Positions 55,255-64,000 of a DNA stretch of 64,000 bases are shown one piece after another. How positions within the stretch are numbered: position 1 is the stretch's first letter; the number at the start of each line of letters is the position of its first letter. This DNA is from Edaphobacter paludis (lineage in GTDB: Bacteria > Acidobacteriota > Terriglobia > Terriglobales > Acidobacteriaceae): positions 62,001 through 126,000 of the forward strand of contig NZ_CP121194.1 in assembly GCF_039993895.1 (NCBI RefSeq), given 5' to 3'. Both the position numbers and the translations under genes were made by a program. The notes below the pieces were generated by a model. The model had not been told where the DNA came from. It searched no databases and saw only the letters and a program-made list of their open reading frames with translations.

Positions 55255-57801
55255 CTAGAAGGCGCTCACGCCGGCTTCGACGACAAGTTGATCGACGCAG
55301 ATGTTCATGGCTTCGCCGAGCTGCTTGAACCCCTCTTTCCATTCTTCAGTCCAGTAGGTCTTGTCGCTGCGGCGGAGGAGGTCGTTCCAGATGTTTTGCG
55401 CCTGCCAGAAGTTCACCTCGAACGGCAGCTTGCGCAGGGAGTTTGCGATGGCGACGGCGTTGGAGATGGCGCCCGTGGCTGAGAAGTTGCCGAAGGCTTC
55501 GGCCTCAAGCCGGATCATGGCTCGCTTCATCCGCTGTCCTGCGGCGAAGCCGAGCAGATGGGGATCAAGGTCGATCTGGTCGGTCTCGGCGCGATTGAGC
55601 AGGCGCTCGATCTCGATGGGGTCGAAGGGTTCGGCTTCGATGGCACGGCGCAAGCTGGCATTGATGGCAAAGCTCGAGGCGAGTGCAAGCGCGGGAGGCG
55701 CGGCAATGCCGGCCTCGGTGAGAAAGTGCAACAGGGAAGCGTGATCCTCGTAGATCTTGCGCAGCGAATCTTCCATCTCGGAGAGGGTGCGATTGAGGAT
55801 GGTGTTGAGGATGCGGTGCTGCTCGTCGGCAAATAGAGAGGTGAGCGAATATGAGGTGTTGCCAAAGAAATGGTCGATGAGGCGGATGACCTCGGGAAGA
55901 TTGGCGCGGCGCATGGCGTTGCCGATCTCCGACGAGAAGGTGGTGAAAGCGTCCAGTTGATCGGGCTCCTCGGGAGCGTAAGGCTTGATGGCGGCGGAGA
56001 GGTTCTGATCGCCGAGATGGAGGACGGCGAAGCAGATGTTCTCGTTCTCTTCGGTGATGCGGGAGCGGACCCGGGCGCGGCCGAGCGCGACGCGGCCGCG
56101 CCCCGAATTGAAGATCTCGTGGCTGTTGCGATGCACATCGAAACAAAAGAGTTCGCCGTCCTCGGGATAGGAGCGAAAGATGGAGCTGATCGCGTAGTGC
56201 GCGCCGACCTCTTCGAGACCGATGCGCATGTCGGTGACGTAGCGGCGATAGACCTCGGCGCCGTTTTGCATCTCCGGGACATTGCTCTTTGCCTTCTCCA
56301 GAATGTTGAGAAATCCGGCTTCGAGGGCAACGCCGGCCTTTCCGAAGAGCTTGGCGGCGAGTTGGAGGACGCGGCCTGCGTAGGCGATGATCTGCACCGT
56401 CTCGATGCCGGAGATCTCGTCGAAAAACCAACCGCAGCTGGTGTACATGAGCTGGGTGTGGCGCTCGAGCTCGAGCAACTCAAGCACATCAATGCGCTCG
56501 GCGGAGGAAAGTTCACGTGCAGCTTGGGCGAAGAAAAAGTTGGCCGTCGAAGCCCGCGATCGATCGTTGATGACGTGGATGTAAGCGTCGCGTGCGGCCC
56601 AGAGATCCTTGAGCAGAGGCCGAGCAAATTCTTCAGCGAGAGGAGCGACGGCATCGCGCAGGTAGTCGAGCGCCTCACGTAGCGGGGCGCGCCACTCCTG
56701 GTTCCAGCCGGGCTTGCCGCCGTTGCAGCCGCAGTTGGAACGCCAGCGCTCGACGCCGTGAATACAGCTCCAGGAGGTGTTCTCCTCGACTTCCGCCTCC
56801 CACGTGGGAGGGAATTTTTCGAGGAACTCACCATAATTGGTCAGCTTGGCCTGCTTTTCGTCCTCGATCCAGTGCATGGCGTAGGAGAGCGCCATCTCGC
56901 CGTGTTTGTGGTGATGGCCGTAGCTTTCGCCATCGGTGGCGATGTGCGAGAGTTGGGCAACTTCAATGTCGGGGGAGCCGGGACGAAACTCTTCCATCAG
57001 CCGTCGTCCAAAGTCTTCGCCGCTGTTGAGGATGCCTTCAAAGGCGACAGCGCGGGAGTTGGGGCCGTCGTAGAAGAAGACGGCGATGCTCCGGCCTTCG
57101 TCGAGCTTGACGGTGTAGGGATGGCGGGGGTCGACGGTGGCATCTGGCGTTCGCAGCCAGGAGTCGCCGTTGTCTACATCGACGTGACGGCGCACCCGGG
57201 CGCATTGGTGCGGCGCGAGGATGGTGAACTTGATACCCTCCTGTGCCATCAGGTCGAGCACGCTGCGGTTGACGGCGGTTTCAGCCAGCCACATGCCTTC
57301 GGGCCTGCGCCCAAAGCGCTTGGCGAAGTCGGCAATGCCCCAGCGGATCTGCGTGAGCGCGTCGCGCCGATTGGCCAGCGGCATAATCATGTGGTTGTAG
57401 ACCTGCGCGAGGGCGGAGCCGTGTCCGCTGTAGCGAATGGCGCTGGTTCGGTCCGCATCGAGAATCATGCGGTAGGTGCGCGGCGCGCTGTCCTGCAGCC
57501 AACTGAGCAAGGTGGGGCCGAAGTTGAAGCTCATCCGCGCATAGTTGTTCATGATGCGGATGATCTCGTTCTGCTTATTGGTGATGCGTGATGCACCGTT
57601 GGGCGCGTAGCACTCTGAGGTGATGCGATCGTTCCAGTCGTGATACGGAGCGGCAGAGTCCTGGACCTCGATGCTCTCCAGCCAGGGATTTTCGCGCGGC
57701 GGCTGATAGAAGTGTCCGTGAACACAGACGAAACGGGTGCCGACCTCGGCCACAGGCGGTGCGGGGAGAGCGGCTTTGATTAATGTTCTGGACTTGGCCA
57801 T
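55255..57801 (-). CDS. DUF3536 protein with GH57-like N-terminal domain
   Basis: The gene encodes 848 residues. The N-terminus FVCVHGHFYQPPRENPWLE (about 24-42) is the GH57 first conserved block. The (beta/alpha)7-type domain extends to about residue 340 with HIATDGESYGHHHKHGEMAL. The DUF3536 region fills the remainder. GH57 enzymes act on alpha-glucans (amylase, branching enzyme). The DUF3536 subgroup is common in Acidobacteria and Cyanobacteria without a proven substrate, as far as I know. No signal peptide, so it is probably cytoplasmic and could work in glycogen metabolism. Long antisense frames over it are artefacts. Confidence 0.9.
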   Translation of the reverse strand: MAKSRTLIKAALPAPPVAEVGTRFVCVHGHFYQPPRENPWLESIEVQDSAAPYHDWNDRITSECYAPNGASRITNKQNEIIRIMNNYARMSFNFGPTLLSWLQDSAPRTYRMILDADRTSAIRYSGHGSALAQVYNHMIMPLANRRDALTQIRWGIADFAKRFGRRPEGMWLAETAVNRSVLDLMAQEGIKFTILAPHQCARVRRHVDVDNGDSWLRTPDATVDPRHPYTVKLDEGRSIAVFFYDGPNSRAVAFEGILNSGEDFGRRLMEEFRPGSPDIEVAQLSHIATDGESYGHHHKHGEMALSYAMHWIEDEKQAKLTNYGEFLEKFPPTWEAEVEENTSWSCIHGVERWRSNCGCNGGKPGWNQEWRAPLREALDYLRDAVAPLAEEFARPLLKDLWAARDAYIHVINDRSRASTANFFFAQAARELSSAERIDVLELLELERHTQLMYTSCGWFFDEISGIETVQIIAYAGRVLQLAAKLFGKAGVALEAGFLNILEKAKSNVPEMQNGAEVYRRYVTDMRIGLEEVGAHYAISSIFRSYPEDGELFCFDVHRNSHEIFNSGRGRVALGRARVRSRITEENENICFAVLHLGDQNLSAAIKPYAPEEPDQLDAFTTFSSEIGNAMRRANLPEVIRLIDHFFGNTSYSLTSLFADEQHRILNTILNRTLSEMEDSLRKIYEDHASLLHFLTEAGIAAPPALALASSFAINASLRRAIEAEPFDPIEIERLLNRAETDQIDLDPHLLGFAAGQRMKRAMIRLEAEAFGNFSATGAISNAVAIANSLRKLPFEVNFWQAQNIWNDLLRRSDKTYWTEEWKEGFKQLGEAMNICVDQLVVEAGVSAF

Positions 57802-57880
57802 AGATGATTTGATGATAGGCAGAGCTGTCGGAATATGAAAATCTTGAAAGCCTGTGCGATGGGGCCGATGCGGGTAGGAT

Positions 57881-58591
57881 TCACGGAAGCGGCGTGAGTT
57901 TGCCTGCTGCCAGATCGCAGGCCCGCCACAGATACCAACTGGCCACCGAGGACCAAGGCTTCCAGCGCTCGCCGCGGCGGCGCATTACGTCGGCTTTGGG
58001 GAGATCGGCAGGCGTGACTTTGTCGGCTGGCTTGAGCCCCTGAAAGGTAAGCGCGAAGCCCTTGCGTACCCCATAGTCGTCAACCGGCAAAACATCAGGA
58101 CGGCCAAGGCGGAAGATCAGCAGCATTTCGACTGTCCAGCGGCCAATCCCGCGAACCTGGGTGAGGTGCTCGATGATGGCTTCGTCGGACATGCGGCGGA
58201 TGCGCGCGAGCGTGGGCACGGTGCCGTCGATCGTCTTTGCGGCGAGATCGCGCAGGGCGAGGCTCTTGTTGTGCGAGAGGCCGGCCGCGCGCAGTTGTTC
58301 GTTGGGGCAGTCGAGCAGATGCTCGGCGGCGGGATGCTCCACACCGCAGACGGGCCCGAAGCTTTCGAGCAGACGGCGATGGATGGTCGCGGCGGCTTTG
58401 CCATGCAACTGCTGGTAGATGATGCTCTCGACCAACGCCTCAAAAGGGGACTGCGTGCTGGACAAGCGCAGCGTGAACGGGCCTGCGCGTTCGATGAGGC
58501 GGCCCAGTTTGGGATCGGCGGCAGCGAGTTCTTTGCAGGCGAGTGCGGAGTCGTAACGAGGCGGGCGCGGACGATTGAGTGGACGCGGCAT
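57881..58591 (-). CDS. DNA-3-methyladenine glycosylase II-type (AlkA/HhH-GPD)
   Basis: ATG 58591 (MPRPLNRPRPPRYDS) gives 236 residues. It has the HhH-GPD fold: FEALVESIIYQQLHGKAAAT, the helix-hairpin-helix VRGIGRWTVEMLL (about 147-159), and the catalytic Asp in VLPVDDYGVRKG (about 169-180). It removes alkylated purines. It lacks the extra N-terminal domain of E. coli AlkA. The frame is open up to 58846, but that extension has no domain. It is 79 bp upstream of the DUF3536 gene on the same strand. Confidence 0.9.
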   Translation of the reverse strand: MPRPLNRPRPPRYDSALACKELAAADPKLGRLIERAGPFTLRLSSTQSPFEALVESIIYQQLHGKAAATIHRRLLESFGPVCGVEHPAAEHLLDCPNEQLRAAGLSHNKSLALRDLAAKTIDGTVPTLARIRRMSDEAIIEHLTQVRGIGRWTVEMLLIFRLGRPDVLPVDDYGVRKGFALTFQGLKPADKVTPADLPKADVMRRRGERWKPWSSVASWYLWRACDLAAGKLTPLP

Positions 58592-59051
58592 ACGTTGACG
58601 GTATCGCAGGCGTCGCAGAAAGTCTCGGGACGCCATTCGGACCGGCTTCTCAATCTCGGACTCATTTGGTTGGAATTTACAAGGACAACACCGTTCCGGC
58701 AGGGTAGATATTGTGGTTCGACGGGTCGATGCGACTGTCATGCACGAGATGTTGTGCAGAGTCTCTGCGAAGTTATTTATGTGATATTTCGATAATCGGA
58801 TTTCGCGTGTAAAAAAAAGTCTGAGAGCGCCGGGGAGTGGTTCCAAGAAGTGTTTTCGCGCTGGTATACTCGGGTTTCTTAACTAAAGCATTTTTTTTGG
58901 GGACTCTACTCATCGCGGAAGCCCCAGCCGCCGACCCTGTATGGCCATCGGCAAAATCGCATTCAGTAATAGCAGGCAGTAGCAGGTAAGGAATCGAGGG
59001 GCAACCTCTCGACCTCGAATCAGGTAAAGCAAAGGAAGCAGGAACGCACTC
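58592..59051. other. 460-bp divergent control region before the alternative complex III operon
   Basis: No gene is seen. The left part probably contains the promoter of the minus-strand glycosylase gene; the right part carries an extended -10 element listed separately and a leader of about 180 bases before actA. The leader contains TCGAGGGGCAACCTCTCGA, a small hairpin. A run of nine A residues (58810) and one of eight T residues (58889) flank the promoter. Confidence 0.5.
58862..58870 (+). promoter_or_regulatory. Extended -10 promoter element for the act operon
   Basis: TGGTATACT at 58862-58870 is an extended -10 (TGnTATACT), only one base from the consensus hexamer TATAAT. No good -35 lies 17 bp upstream (TTCCAA is the nearest), which is acceptable for an extended -10 promoter. 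It would start a transcript near 58877 with a leader of about 175 bases before actA. Confidence 0.45.
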
Positions 59052-59975
59052 ATGGCGCAAGTTTTTGACCGCAGTTCGAACGCGCTGGCTCGTTTGAGCC
59101 TGGTGTTGACGGGCATTATTGTCATCGCGCTCGGCGTCACTCTGAACGAGCTGCAGCGCTCGCCGTGGGTGACGCGGCAGGGTCAGCGGCCGGACCAGCC
59201 GATACCGTTCAGCCACAAGCACCACGTCGAGGGCCTTGGGCTCCAGTGTCAGTACTGTCATACGTCGGTGGAGAAGTCGAGCTACGCCGGAATCCCCCCG
59301 ACCAAGACCTGTATTAACTGCCACTCCGAGATCTGGACCAATGCGGAACTGCTCGAGCCAGTGCGGCAGAGCTGGGCGACGGGCGCTTCGATCCAGTGGA
59401 TTCGCGTGCACGATCTTCCTGACTACGTTTATTTCAACCATGAAGTTCATGTAAATAAAGGTATTGGCTGCGCGAGTTGCCATGGCCGCGTCGATGAAAT
59501 GCCTTTGATGTATCAGCAAAATACGTTGCAGATGGAGTGGTGTCTGAACTGCCATCGCAACCCGGCCAGCAATCTGCGGCCTACCAGCGAGATCTACAAC
59601 ATGGCGTGGGCTGGCCCATCGACGGACAAGCCGGTGTGGTGCACCAGTACGGTAAAAGACGGCCCAACGTCCCAGGATGTGAGCTGCACGACGACCGATC
59701 CGAGCAACAATGGCAATCCTGAGCTTGCGATGATGCAGCTAGAGCCAGTGCATCCAGCGGGACAAGCCAGGCCGCAATCCGGAACCAACCTGCAGCCGCA
59801 TCCGGTACAGGGTGGCGAAGGTCAGACGGTGGGCAGTCCGCTTCCGTTGCAACTGGCGATGCCGGCAAGCTATCAGAAGTTCACCAGCCAGATGGAGCTG
59901 GGCAAATATCTAACCGCTCAGTACCACATCCGCGCGCCTGAACAACTCTCGAGCTGCGAGACGTGCCACCGATGA
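59052..59975 (+). CDS. actA: Alternative complex III multihaem cytochrome c subunit ActA
   Basis: The gene encodes 307 residues. One N-terminal membrane helix (LVLTGIIVIALGVTLNEL) is followed by a periplasmic part with five CxxCH haem sites: CQYCH, CINCH, CASCH, CLNCH and CETCH at the very end. ActA passes electrons from the quinol site of alternative complex III to cytochrome c or terminal oxidase. Between the fourth and fifth haem lies a long Pro/Gln-rich stretch (about 180-275). Its stop overlaps the actB ATG (ATGA). Confidence 0.93.
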   Translation: MAQVFDRSSNALARLSLVLTGIIVIALGVTLNELQRSPWVTRQGQRPDQPIPFSHKHHVEGLGLQCQYCHTSVEKSSYAGIPPTKTCINCHSEIWTNAELLEPVRQSWATGASIQWIRVHDLPDYVYFNHEVHVNKGIGCASCHGRVDEMPLMYQQNTLQMEWCLNCHRNPASNLRPTSEIYNMAWAGPSTDKPVWCTSTVKDGPTSQDVSCTTTDPSNNGNPELAMMQLEPVHPAGQARPQSGTNLQPHPVQGGEGQTVGSPLPLQLAMPASYQKFTSQMELGKYLTAQYHIRAPEQLSSCETCHR

Positions 59976-62900
59976 AGACGACCGGGATCAAAACGACTGG
60001 GATTGGAACAGAGCAGACGATGGCTGAGACAAAAGCACCTGTAGGAGCACAACCCGTAGTAGTCACCCAGATTGCGCCGGCGAAGCTGACGCTCGCCGAG
60101 GTCCACGCCAAGCTGGACGGCAAGACCGGGCGGCGTTTCTGGAAGAATCTCGACGAACTAGCGGAGACCCCGGCGTTTCATGAGTTAATGGCGGAGGAGT
60201 TTCCCCGTCAGTCCGGAGCTGCCGAGTGGGTGGATGCTGTCAGCCGCCGCGGCTTCCTCAAAGTCATGGGCGCGTCGCTGGCGCTGGCCGGACTCGCCGG
60301 TTGCACCAAACAGCCCGACGAGCCTATCTATCCTTACGTCAAGCAGCCGGAAGACCTTGTTCTCGGCAAGCCGATGTACTTTGCCACCGCGCACCCCTTT
60401 CCTACGGGCGCGATTCCTGTACTGATCAAGTCCGATGCCTTCCGGCCCATCAAGGTGGATGGCAACCCGGAACACCCGATGTCGAAGGGCAAGTCGGATG
60501 CGTTTACGCAGGCGACGCTGCTCGACCTCTACGATCCGGACCGCTCGCAGCATGTTCTCAATCGCGGCCAGAACTCTTCCTGGGGCAGCTTTCAGCAAGC
60601 ATTTTCCTCTGGGATCAAGAAGACCAGCGGCGGCCAGGGCGTCTACTTTCTGAGTGAGACCATCACTTCGCCGACACTGGCGACGCAGTGGAAACAGGTT
60701 CAGCAGGCCTATCCCTCCGCAAAATTGGTCCAGTGGGAGCCGGTAAACTCCGATGCTTCACGCGCGGCCTCGAAGGCAGCCTTCGGCAGCTATACCGATG
60801 CGCAGTACAAGCTCGAAGAGGCGGACCTCATCCTCTCGCTTGATGCGGACTTCCTCGGTGGCATCGCTCATCCGGGCTTCCTGCCAATGGCGGCGGCTTA
60901 CGCCGAGCGGCACCGCTACGAAGCGGGCAAGCCGATGAACCGGATGTACGTCGTCGAGACCATGCCGACGGTTACCGGCTTCAAGGCTGAGCACAGATTG
61001 GCGCTGAAGCCCAGCGATATCGCGGCTTTCGCGCAGGGCCTGGTGCATGGGGCAGCTCCGCAGGGTCTGAACCCCGATCAGCAGAAGTTCTTTACCGCGC
61101 TGTTGGCTGACCTGCAAAAGAGCAGCGGCAAGTGCGTCGTCATTCCGGGTGAGCAGGCGGCCCCGGCGGTTCACGCCGCAGCGTACGCGCTCAACGCTTC
61201 ACTGGGCGCCGTGGGTAAGACTGTCGTCTACACCGAGACGGTGAATCCGATTCCGTCCGAGCAGGTTGCCGACCTCAAGGCGCTGGTCGCCGATATGAAC
61301 GCGGGCAAGGTCCAGTGGCTGGTCATGCTGGGCGTCAATCCTGTCTACTCGGCCCCGGCAGACCTCAACTTCCTCGACGCCTTCAATAAGGTGCCGAATA
61401 CGGTGCATCTTGGCAATCACGTGGACGAGACCGGCGCGATTTCGGTCTGGCACATCAACAAGTCGCATTATCTTGAGAGCTGGTCGGATGCGCGGGCATA
61501 TGACGGAACTATCTCAATCATTCAGCCAATGATCGCTCCGATGTACGGCGGCAGGTCGGCGCATGATGTGTTCCAGACTGTGCTGGCCGATCCGCAGTTG
61601 TCGGCTTATGACGTAGTCGCAGCCAACGCGAAGACCTACATCAAGGGCGACTTCGCTACGAGCTGGCGCAAGGCGCTCCACGATGGCTGGGTCGAAGGAA
61701 CTGCATTTACGCCGAAGTCAGGTAGCCCGGCAGGGAACGCTCTCGCATTTGCGCCTGCACCGGCATCTGCGAGCGGCTACGAGATCTCCTTCCGGCCTGA
61801 TCCGTCGCTCTATGACGGGCGCTATGCCAACGTTGGCTGGCTACAGGAGCTTCCCAAGCAGGTCACGAACCTGAGCTGGGACAACGCTGCGCTTATGAGC
61901 ATGGGTACGATGGCAGATCTCAAGGTCGAAGAGACTGACCTGATTGAAATTGATCTGAACGGCCGTAAAGTCACCGCGCCGGTACTGATGGCCCCGGGTC
62001 ATCCCGACAGCGCGATCACAGTCCACCTTGGATTTGGACGCCGCGCCGAGGCCGGCCGCGTCGGAGCGGGCGTCGGGTTCGATGCCTATCAGCTTCGCGT
62101 CGCCGATGCTCCTTACTATCAGGGCGGCGGAACGGCGAAGAAGGTGGGCAGCGACTACGATCTTTGCGTCACCAAGGTCCACAACATCGAGCATCGCGGC
62201 AGCTTTGCGCAGCACGATCTCGACAAGAAGATCTTCGATACCGAAGGAACCTACTCGCTGGCCGGGCACGAAGCGATGGAACGCTCCATCATCCGCTACG
62301 CCACGGTCGCCGAAGTGGAAAAGAATCCCGATTTTGCGCATGACGAGATGGGCAGGGACTCGAGCGGCACGCTGATCGGCAAGGTCGGATACTCGCCGCA
62401 GGGCGAAAAGCCGGGCCGGGACGAGACCTTCTTCCCGGACACCTGGCACTACGACAAGAAGGATCCTGCGACCCTGAAGGTGCAAAACGCGTGGGGCATG
62501 GCTATCGATCTGAATAGCTGTATCGGCTGCAATGCCTGCATCGTCAGTTGCTATGCCGAAAACAATATCGCCGTTGTGGGCCGCGAGCAGGTAAAGATCG
62601 GCCGCAACATGCAGTGGCTGCGCATCGATACCTACTTCGAAGGCGACCTGCATGCACCCAAGGCACACTTTCAGCCGATGGCCTGCCAGCACTGCGAGAA
62701 CGCCGGTTGCGAACAGGTTTGCCCGGTGGGAGCGACGGTCCACACGCCGGAAGGCCTCAACACCATGGTCTACAACCGTTGCGTGGGCACCCGCTACTGC
62801 TCGAACAACTGCGCGTACAAGGTTCGCCGCTTCAACTTCCTGCTTTACTCGGATTACGACACCGAGAGCCTGAAGTTCATGCGCAATCCTGATGTCACGG

Positions 62901-63193
62901 TTCGTTCGCGCGGCGTCATGGAAAAGTGCAGCTACTGCATCCAGCGCATTGAGGCAGCCAAGATCAAGGCCGATATTGAAAATCGCGAGATCGCCGACGG
63001 CGACATCGTAACGGCGTGCCAGCAGGCCTGCCCGACCGATGCCATCGTCTTCGGCAATATCAACGACAAGGCCAGCAAAGTAGCGAAGCGCAAGGCTGAA
63101 GAGCGCGATTACCAGGTCCTTGCAGACTTGAATTACCGTCCACGCACAACCTATACGGCTGGCGTCATTAACCCGAATCCGGAGCTTGCATAG
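59972..63193 (+). CDS. actB: Alternative complex III ActB: molybdopterin-like plus iron-sulfur fusion subunit
   Basis: ATG 59972, overlapping the actA stop, gives 1073 residues; ATG 60020 is possible. An internal Tat-type motif [20 protein letters not shown] lies at about 92-111, typical of the TAT-variant-translocated ActB family. A large molybdopterin-oxidoreductase-like domain (about 110-830) is followed by a four-cluster ferredoxin domain with [52 protein letters not shown] and CQQACPTDA. ActB is thought to carry the electron wire of the complex; the molybdopterin part lacks cofactor in known complexes. Confidence 0.93.
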   Translation: MKTTGIKTTGIGTEQTMAETKAPVGAQPVVVTQIAPAKLTLAEVHAKLDGKTGRRFWKNLDELAETPAFHELMAEEFPRQSGAAEWVDAVSRRGFLKVMGASLALAGLAGCTKQPDEPIYPYVKQPEDLVLGKPMYFATAHPFPTGAIPVLIKSDAFRPIKVDGNPEHPMSKGKSDAFTQATLLDLYDPDRSQHVLNRGQNSSWGSFQQAFSSGIKKTSGGQGVYFLSETITSPTLATQWKQVQQAYPSAKLVQWEPVNSDASRAASKAAFGSYTDAQYKLEEADLILSLDADFLGGIAHPGFLPMAAAYAERHRYEAGKPMNRMYVVETMPTVTGFKAEHRLALKPSDIAAFAQGLVHGAAPQGLNPDQQKFFTALLADLQKSSGKCVVIPGEQAAPAVHAAAYALNASLGAVGKTVVYTETVNPIPSEQVADLKALVADMNAGKVQWLVMLGVNPVYSAPADLNFLDAFNKVPNTVHLGNHVDETGAISVWHINKSHYLESWSDARAYDGTISIIQPMIAPMYGGRSAHDVFQTVLADPQLSAYDVVAANAKTYIKGDFATSWRKALHDGWVEGTAFTPKSGSPAGNALAFAPAPASASGYEISFRPDPSLYDGRYANVGWLQELPKQVTNLSWDNAALMSMGTMADLKVEETDLIEIDLNGRKVTAPVLMAPGHPDSAITVHLGFGRRAEAGRVGAGVGFDAYQLRVADAPYYQGGGTAKKVGSDYDLCVTKVHNIEHRGSFAQHDLDKKIFDTEGTYSLAGHEAMERSIIRYATVAEVEKNPDFAHDEMGRDSSGTLIGKVGYSPQGEKPGRDETFFPDTWHYDKKDPATLKVQNAWGMAIDLNSCIGCNACIVSCYAENNIAVVGREQVKIGRNMQWLRIDTYFEGDLHAPKAHFQPMACQHCENAGCEQVCPVGATVHTPEGLNTMVYNRCVGTRYCSNNCAYKVRRFNFLLYSDYDTESLKFMRNPDVTVRSRGVMEKCSYCIQRIEAAKIKADIENREIADGDIVTACQQACPTDAIVFGNINDKASKVAKRKAEERDYQVLADLNYRPRTTYTAGVINPNPELA

Positions 63194-63195
63194 CG

Positions 63196-64000
63196 ATGGC
63201 AACCAAAGGACCAATCTACGATCCGACCCGGGACCCAGTTGTTGACCCGATGATCGACCCGCGTACCGGCGAGTACGCGGTCATCGCACCGGGCCACAAC
63301 TTCAAGTCGGTCACGCAGAAGATCGCGGACATCGTACTGACCTCGAACACGCCGCTGGGCTGGTTCTTCGGCCTCGTGGTGGCTGGTGGTATCGCGACCG
63401 GCGTTGTGATCGGCATTACCTGGCTCTTCCTGAAGGGCGTCGGCATCTGGGGCGTCACCATTCCAGGCGCCTGGGGCTTCGCCATCATCAACTTCGTCTG
63501 GTGGATCGGTATCGGGCACGCCGGTACGTTGATCTCGGCGATTCTGCTGCTCTTCAAGCAGACCTGGCGCAACTCGATCAACCGGTTCGCCGAGGCGATG
63601 ACCATCTTCGCCGTCTGCTGCGCGGGTATCTTCCCGCTCATCCACGTTGGTCGTCCATGGCTGGCGTACTGGCTGTTCCCTTATCCCAACACGATGAATG
63701 TCTGGCCGCAGTTCCGTTCGCCGCTGGCCTGGGACGTCTTCGCGGTTTCGACCTACGCGACCATCTCCATCGTCTTCTGGTACGTCGGCATGATCCCTGA
63801 CTTTGGTACCCTTCGGGATCGCGCGACTATGCCCTTTGCCAAGTACATGTACGGCATGTTGTCGCTGGGCTGGCGCGGTTCGACCCGCCACTGGATTCGC
63901 TATGAGTCGGCATCGCTGCTGCTTGCGGGCCTTTCAACGCCGCTCGTGCTCTCGGTGCACACGGTCATCAGCTTCGACTTCGCGGTCGCGGCCTTGGCTG
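63196..64000 (+). CDS. actC: Alternative complex III membrane subunit ActC (NrfD-like), partial
   Basis: It begins with ATG 63196, 2 bp after the actB stop, and is open to the window edge (268 residues seen). The polar start ([20 protein letters not shown]) precedes membrane helices of the NrfD/PsrC type: [77 protein letters not shown]. ActC binds menaquinol and is proposed to move protons. The rest of the operon (actD onward) is outside the window. Confidence 0.93.
   Translation, partial: MATKGPIYDPTRDPVVDPMIDPRTGEYAVIAPGHNFKSVTQKIADIVLTSNTPLGWFFGLVVAGGIATGVVIGITWLFLKGVGIWGVTIPGAWGFAIINFVWWIGIGHAGTLISAILLLFKQTWRNSINRFAEAMTIFAVCCAGIFPLIHVGRPWLAYWLFPYPNTMNVWPQFRSPLAWDVFAVSTYATISIVFWYVGMIPDFGTLRDRATMPFAKYMYGMLSLGWRGSTRHWIRYESASLLLAGLSTPLVLSVHTVISFDFAVAALA

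Noticed and set aside
55527-56834. 435-codon open frame antisense/alternate-frame inside the DUF3536 gene
   Set aside because: Low-complexity Ser/Pro/Arg composition; a frame shadow of the real protein.

Overview
The window looks like chromosome of an acidobacterium, most likely a member of the Terriglobales (Edaphobacter/Granulicella/Terriglobus type). The grounds are large Oar-type TonB receptors with an N-terminal carboxypeptidase-regulatory-like domain, an alternative complex III (act) operon, a GH57-like DUF3536 protein, an HpnI-type glycosyltransferase and high-GC codon use. The genus is an inference from gene content; no taxonomic marker other than RNase P RNA is present.

Region 1 (1-15 kb) is a block of tailed-phage genes cut by the left edge: end of an unknown protein, head-tail connector, an unknown adaptor-position protein, tail-terminator-like and tail-tube-like proteins, a 1.5-kaa fibre-like protein with LamG and SGNH-hydrolase domains, large terminase, a HipA-like kinase plus DUF3037 pair, portal, a large tail/baseplate protein and a small holin-like protein. 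Gene order is unusual (terminase and portal after tail genes). No tape measure, integrase, capsid protease or small terminase is visible. Two cargo units stand out. One is the fibre gene, which encodes a signal peptide and has its own terminator. The other is the kinase/DUF3037 pair, which lies between a 190-bp nested palindrome and a terminator.

Region 2 (15-35 kb) is housekeeping: purE-purK; a minus-strand lipoate/2-oxoacid dehydrogenase group (lpd, lipB, an esterase, the E2 gene); an orphan GH24 lysozyme; hemB; a secreted rhodanese plus TlpA-like pair; mutS2; small membrane proteins; a diguanylate cyclase; and panC, panB, coaBC for pantothenate/CoA synthesis.

Region 3 (35-46 kb) holds two TonB receptor genes. 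The first is broken at a G6 tract near its 3' end and lacks a proper start; the second is intact. They are followed by a CMD-CMD-cupin fusion protein, an SDR oxidoreductase and a divergent LysR regulator, then ruvA and a protein with a possible HEPN motif.

Region 4 (46-64 kb) holds the RNase P RNA (minus strand), two tandem MacB-type permeases without an ATPase, an HpnI-like glycosyltransferase, an ArnT-like GT39 protein, a Rieske oxygenase, a secreted sorbosone-dehydrogenase-like protein, a DUF3536 protein, an AlkA-type glycosylase, and the start of the alternative complex III operon (actA, actB, actC), which runs off the right edge.

The best candidates for something not well described are the HipA-like/DUF3037 cassette with its palindrome, and the secreted fibre-like SGNH protein next to it. 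All functional statements rest on motif recognition by eye; no database search was possible.
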